In this document: piece after piece, positions 9,250-11,667 of the stretch
Layout of the letters: each line of letters begins with the position of its first letter
Numbering within the stretch: position 1 is the stretch's first letter
Assembly (NCBI GenBank): GCA_902778985.1
Contig: CACYZS010000020.1
Span: 1-11,667, forward strand
Origin: an uncultured Ruminococcus sp.
Lineage (GTDB): Bacteria > Bacillota > Clostridia > Oscillospirales > CAG-272
Reading direction: 5' to 3'
Length of the DNA stretch: 11,667 nucleotides
Notes under the pieces: model-generated
Databases searched by the model: none
What the model was told of the DNA's origin: nothing
The model's input: the letters and a program-made list of their open reading frames with translations, nothing else
Program-made: the position numbers and the translations under genes

Positions 9250-9255
9250 CCTCCT
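9250..9255 (-). promoter_or_regulatory. Ribosome binding site that decides the start at 9244
   Basis: AGGAGG on the minus strand, 5 bases before the ATG at 9244. The ATG at 9259 would place this site inside the coding region and lies only a few bases from the predicted transcription start. Confidence 0.85.
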
Positions 9256-9269
9256 GCACAATCGGGTAT

Positions 9270-9298
9270 ATTATACTATATTATAACCGTCTTGTCAA
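9270..9298 (-). promoter_or_regulatory. Perfect-consensus sigma-A promoter
   Basis: On the minus strand, TTGACA (9298-9293) and TATAAT (9275-9270) are separated by exactly 17 bp. Both hexamers match consensus fully. Transcription should begin near 9263, giving a leader of about 19 bases. No operator-like repeat was recognised, which suggests strong constitutive expression of the two membrane protein genes. Confidence 0.93.
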
Positions 9299-9316
9299 CA
9301 GAAAACGCGAAAAATG

Positions 9317-9356
9317 CCCGCGCACCCCCTGCCCGCACGCGCCCCCGCGGCACCCC
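9317..9356 (-). other. G-rich tract able to form a G-quadruplex, minus strand
   Basis: Read on the minus strand, five G runs of 4, 5, 3, 5 and 3 bases are separated by loops of 6, 7, 2 and 5 bases. This meets the usual G3+N1-7 pattern with one run to spare. It lies between the terminator at 9361-9398 and the promoter at 9270-9298, outside any gene. Confidence 0.6.
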
Positions 9357-9360
9357 GTGC

Positions 9361-9398
9361 AAAAAGGAAAACCGGGGAGCGTCGTTTGCGCTCCCCGG
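9361..9398 (-). terminator. Strong intrinsic terminator of the yidC-fusion operon
   Basis: On the minus strand, a 10-bp GC-rich stem (9398-9389 with 9381-9372, CCGGGGAGCG) has a 7-base loop and is followed by TTTTCCTTTTT (9371-9361). It lies 17 bases after the stop of the 119-residue gene. Confidence 0.92.
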
Positions 9399-9415
9399 CG
9401 ATACGGGACGAAAAA

Positions 9416-9775
9416 TCACTCGTCTTCCGTTCCGAAATCGATCTCTTCCTCGGCGTCCGCGGGCTTCTCTTCCCCGGTCTTATCGGCGGCTTTCTCTTCG
9501 GTCGCCTCGGGCGCGGCTTCGCCGTTCTCGCCGACGACCCGGAACTCGTCCTCGACCTCGGTGCTCTTGTCCTCGATATGCAGGGCTTTCTTCACCCGTC
9601 TCTTGAGCGTCACCCACAGCACGACGACGCCGGTGATGACCACCGCGCCGACGCCCGCCAGCGACTGGATCAGGATCGAGGTGGTCGCGGGATCGACGTA
9701 CGCCGACGCCGAAAGGGTGAAGTAAACCGAAAGACCGGTGAACAGGATCAGGGCGGCGAGCAGTTTGCGTTTCAT
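9416..9775 (-). CDS. Small secreted or membrane protein with YVDPATTS motif
   Basis: This 119-residue protein has a signal peptide (1-25, ending LSASA before YVDP), then AYVDPATTSILIQSLAG at 25-41. A single membrane segment follows at about 36-57, then a basic stop-transfer (LKRRVKK), then a long acidic cytoplasmic tail rich in Glu, Ala and Lys. The motif Y-[IV]-D-P-[AG]-T-[TG]-S just after the signal peptide is one I know from small bacterial proteins found near polysaccharide, sulfatase and teichoic-acid-type genes; its molecular role is not established to my knowledge. The tail is longer than in the short versions I recall. The ATG is preceded by GAGG with an 8-base gap and follows the YidC-fusion gene after 33 bases in the same operon, supporting an envelope glycopolymer link. 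Confidence 0.85.
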   Translation of the reverse strand: MKRKLLAALILFTGLSVYFTLSASAYVDPATTSILIQSLAGVGAVVITGVVVLWVTLKRRVKKALHIEDKSTEVEDEFRVVGENGEAAPEATEEKAADKTGEEKPADAEEEIDFGTEDE

Positions 9776-9808
9776 TTCGTTTTCCTCGTTTCGTTTCAGA
9801 TTGTCGGG

Positions 9809-11667
9809 TTACTTTTTGGCTTTCGCGCTCTCGCGCTTTTCGGAAAGGGTCTTGATGATATAGTCGGCGGCGACCGCCCCGCATTTGCCGGGGTTGAAGA
9901 CGTTCTCGTCGCGCACGGCGGCGATCTGCGATCTCCATTCGTCGCGTTTTGTCAGCATCGAGGAGACCGTCTCCGCGATCCTGCCTTTCACGGCGTCCTT
10001 ATCGAGCGAGACGCCGATCTTGTCGCGGAGCGCGATCTCAAGCGGCGTGATGCCGAGTTTCTCCCATTCGGGGTTCAGGCACTTGATTTTAGTGTTGACG
10101 AAAACGCAGGGGCGTTCGGTGGTGTAGGAGAACTCGACCGAGATCCCCGACCAGTCGGTGATCAGGAGGTCGGATTCCCAGATCGAACGGTTGGAACTGA
10201 AGTCCGTCTCGAAGATCAACTCTTCGGGATCGGCGCCGGCGTAGCGTTCGAGCAGTTGGTCGAGCCGGGCGCGGTAGCGTTTCACGTATTCGGGGTGGGG
10301 GCGGACGGTGATCCGGTAGCCCTTGCCCGAGAGTTCCGAGATCAGGTCGTCGATCACGCTGTCGAGCAGGTTGTCCTCCTGCCACGACGGGGCGATCAGG
10401 ATCCGGGGCTTGTCCCCGATCGGCGCGGGCTTGAAGTCGCGGCGCAGGTCGTCGAGCAGGACGTAACCGCAGGGGAGCAGTTTCTTTTCGGGAAGCCCGT
10501 AGACCTTTTCGGTCGCACGGATCTCCTCGGTCTGCTGCGGTCCGACGCAGAGGACGGTGTCGAAGTGGTCGAGCGCGCCCTTGCGGAAGCCCATGTGGGT
10601 ACTCATCATATCGTGCGGGGTGTAGATATACTCGACGTCACGCTTGACGAAGGAGCGTTTCAGTTGGTAGGTGTTGAGATCGGGCGTGGTCATCACGACG
10701 ACCTCTGCGTCCATACGCATCAATGCCATCACGATCTTGCGCGTCCCGATGTAGTAGGGGACCAGCCGCGGTTCGGTCTTCGCCCTCTCGAAGATCGCGT
10801 CGTCGGGGTCGTTGGTGACGTAGTGGATCTTGAGGTTGGTGCGGCGAAGCAACTCCTCGATAATGTCGGCGTAGTATTTCCAGAAGCCGCTTTTTTCGGA
10901 ATAGAAAACGAGGTGCTTATTGGTGACGCAAAAGAAGTGTTTGAAGTCGGCTTTCTCGCGTTTGCGGTTGGGATCCTTGCCCTCGGGCTTGCCCGCGCGG
11001 GTCAGTTCGCGGAGTTCCGCGAGCGCCGCCTGGCTCTTGCGCAGTTCCTCGTAGTCGACGTGCTTTTTCGGGTTGATCGCGATATTGAGCAGATACATCT
11101 GCAAGATCGCCGTCAGGTTCGAGAGCGTCCAGTAGTAGGCGATGCCGGCGGGAACGCCGAATCCGAGGTAGAGCGAGAGCCCGACCGAGAACGCCATCAG
11201 CCCGTACTTGTTCCACTTGCTCTGCTCGGCTTGGAGCACCTGGCTTCTGTTCTGCGTGTAGCAGAGCAGCCACGACGAGCCGCCTGCGAGCGCCGGGAAG
11301 AGCAACGTGATCCCGAGTTTTTTGATGGGGAGCACCGCGAGCGAAAGCCCGAAGAGCGTCATGTTGAGCGACGAGATCAAAGTCAAGACCGACGCGTCGA
11401 CCGAAGCGAACCGGGCGGCGTCCTCCTTGATCAGGTCGATCGCCGTCAACTGGATCGCGCTCTCCCCCGTCGACATACCCGAGATCTCCGAAGCGATCCG
11501 TTCGATCTCCGAAATGGTCGCGCCGTCGACCCCGAGAACGTAGTTCAGGGGGTGATAGATGACCTGCACGACGCCGAGCAACAGAATGAACTGGACGATG
11601 ATCGGGACCAGTCCGAGCCAGACGTTGTAGCCGTATTTCTTGTTGACCTTCGCGCGTTCGAGGGCGA
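9809..11667 (-). CDS. yidC: YidC/Oxa1 insertase fused to a CDP-glycerol glycerophosphotransferase-type domain (5' end beyond the window)
   Basis: The frame runs to the right edge with no start, so 618 C-terminal residues are visible. Residues 1 to about 215 are the later part of YidC: the end of the cytoplasmic loop (ERAKVNKKYGYNVW), TM2 (LGLVPIIVQFILLLGVVQVI), a long outer loop, two further segments, and the diagnostic last helix GVPAGIAYYWTLSNLTAILQ. YidC inserts membrane proteins with or without SecYEG. A charged linker (about 215-245) leads to a cytoplasmic transferase domain of the Glyphos_transf type, with YTPHDMMSTHMGF (348-360), VGPQQTEEI, RPHPEY (455-460) and SDLLITDWSGISVEF (498-512). 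Relatives move glycerol phosphate or similar polyol phosphates from CDP donors. The usual WHG motif is replaced by a PHDMMSTH form, so donor and acceptor are uncertain. The TTG at 11581 is not a start, because the YidC frame continues upstream. Confidence 0.93.
   Translation of the reverse strand, partial: ALERAKVNKKYGYNVWLGLVPIIVQFILLLGVVQVIYHPLNYVLGVDGATISEIERIASEISGMSTGESAIQLTAIDLIKEDAARFASVDASVLTLISSLNMTLFGLSLAVLPIKKLGITLLFPALAGGSSWLLCYTQNRSQVLQAEQSKWNKYGLMAFSVGLSLYLGFGVPAGIAYYWTLSNLTAILQMYLLNIAINPKKHVDYEELRKSQAALAELRELTRAGKPEGKDPNRKREKADFKHFFCVTNKHLVFYSEKSGFWKYYADIIEELLRRTNLKIHYVTNDPDDAIFERAKTEPRLVPYYIGTRKIVMALMRMDAEVVVMTTPDLNTYQLKRSFVKRDVEYIYTPHDMMSTHMGFRKGALDHFDTVLCVGPQQTEEIRATEKVYGLPEKKLLPCGYVLLDDLRRDFKPAPIGDKPRILIAPSWQEDNLLDSVIDDLISELSGKGYRITVRPHPEYVKRYRARLDQLLERYAGADPEELIFETDFSSNRSIWESDLLITDWSGISVEFSYTTERPCVFVNTKIKCLNPEWEKLGITPLEIALRDKIGVSLDKDAVKGRIAETVSSMLTKRDEWRSQIAAVRDENVFNPGKCGAVAADYIIKTLSEKRESAKAKK

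Noticed and set aside
8012..9286. Open frame of 424 codons on the plus strand
   Set aside because: It is antisense to two genes that have a perfect promoter and good ribosome binding sites, and its own start lacks one.
9282..9287. Second TATAAT on the minus strand
   Set aside because: Its distance from TTGACA (9298-9293) is far too short. The TATAAT at 9275-9270 has the exact 17-bp spacing.
9809..11581. TTG at 11581 as the start of the fusion gene
   Set aside because: The 28 codons upstream to the window edge continue in frame with recognisable YidC sequence (KKYGYNVW, then LGLVPIIVQF), so the gene begins outside the window.

Overview
The window looks like a chromosomal piece of a moderately GC-rich member of the Bacillota, most likely an uncultured clostridial lineage. 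The grounds are a SecA with the C-terminal SEC-C zinc motif and a clostridial-style insertion in its second nucleotide-binding domain, AGGAGG-type ribosome binding sites, sigma-A promoters (several with TGn extended -10 elements), short U-tract terminators, and proteins linked to Gram-positive envelope biology. This placement is inference from family features; no marker such as rRNA is present. I saw no tRNA, rRNA, CRISPR array, insertion sequence or prophage gene.

Layout, left to right. (1) 1-41: the first codons of a minus-strand gene that leaves the window. (2) 233-862 plus: a cytidylate-kinase-like P-loop protein, divergent from (1), with its own promoter and a strong terminator. (3) 934-2112 minus: an uncharacterised soluble 392-residue protein that converges on (2) and diverges from secA. 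(4) 2299-7130 plus: an apparent three-gene operon of secA followed by two polytopic membrane proteins, the second of which seems to contain an internal duplication; the usual secA neighbour prfB is absent. (5) 7131-7191: back-to-back hairpins that end the secA operon and the opposing minus-strand gene. (6) 7192-9244 minus: a YgjP-like zinc metallopeptidase, preceded by a two-gene unit of small membrane proteins driven by a perfect-consensus promoter (TTGACA, 17 bp, TATAAT). (7) 9416-11667 minus: the end of an envelope operon whose upstream gene runs off the right edge and encodes a YidC/Oxa1 membrane insertase fused in frame to a CDP-glycerol glycerophosphotransferase-type domain, followed by a small secreted or membrane protein with the YVDPATTS motif and a terminator.

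The shared theme is the cell envelope: SecA drives export, YidC inserts membrane proteins, and the fused transferase-like domain suggests polyol-phosphate (teichoic-acid-like) or capsule synthesis on the cytoplasmic face. The YidC-transferase fusion is the most unusual item. It physically joins a protein-insertion machine to a predicted glycopolymer enzyme, and the linker holds no alternative start codon, so the transferase half is probably not made alone.

No gene-free stretch exceeds 300 bases. The longest are 42-232 (divergent promoters), 2113-2298 (divergent promoters) and 9245-9415 (promoter, G-rich tract, terminator).
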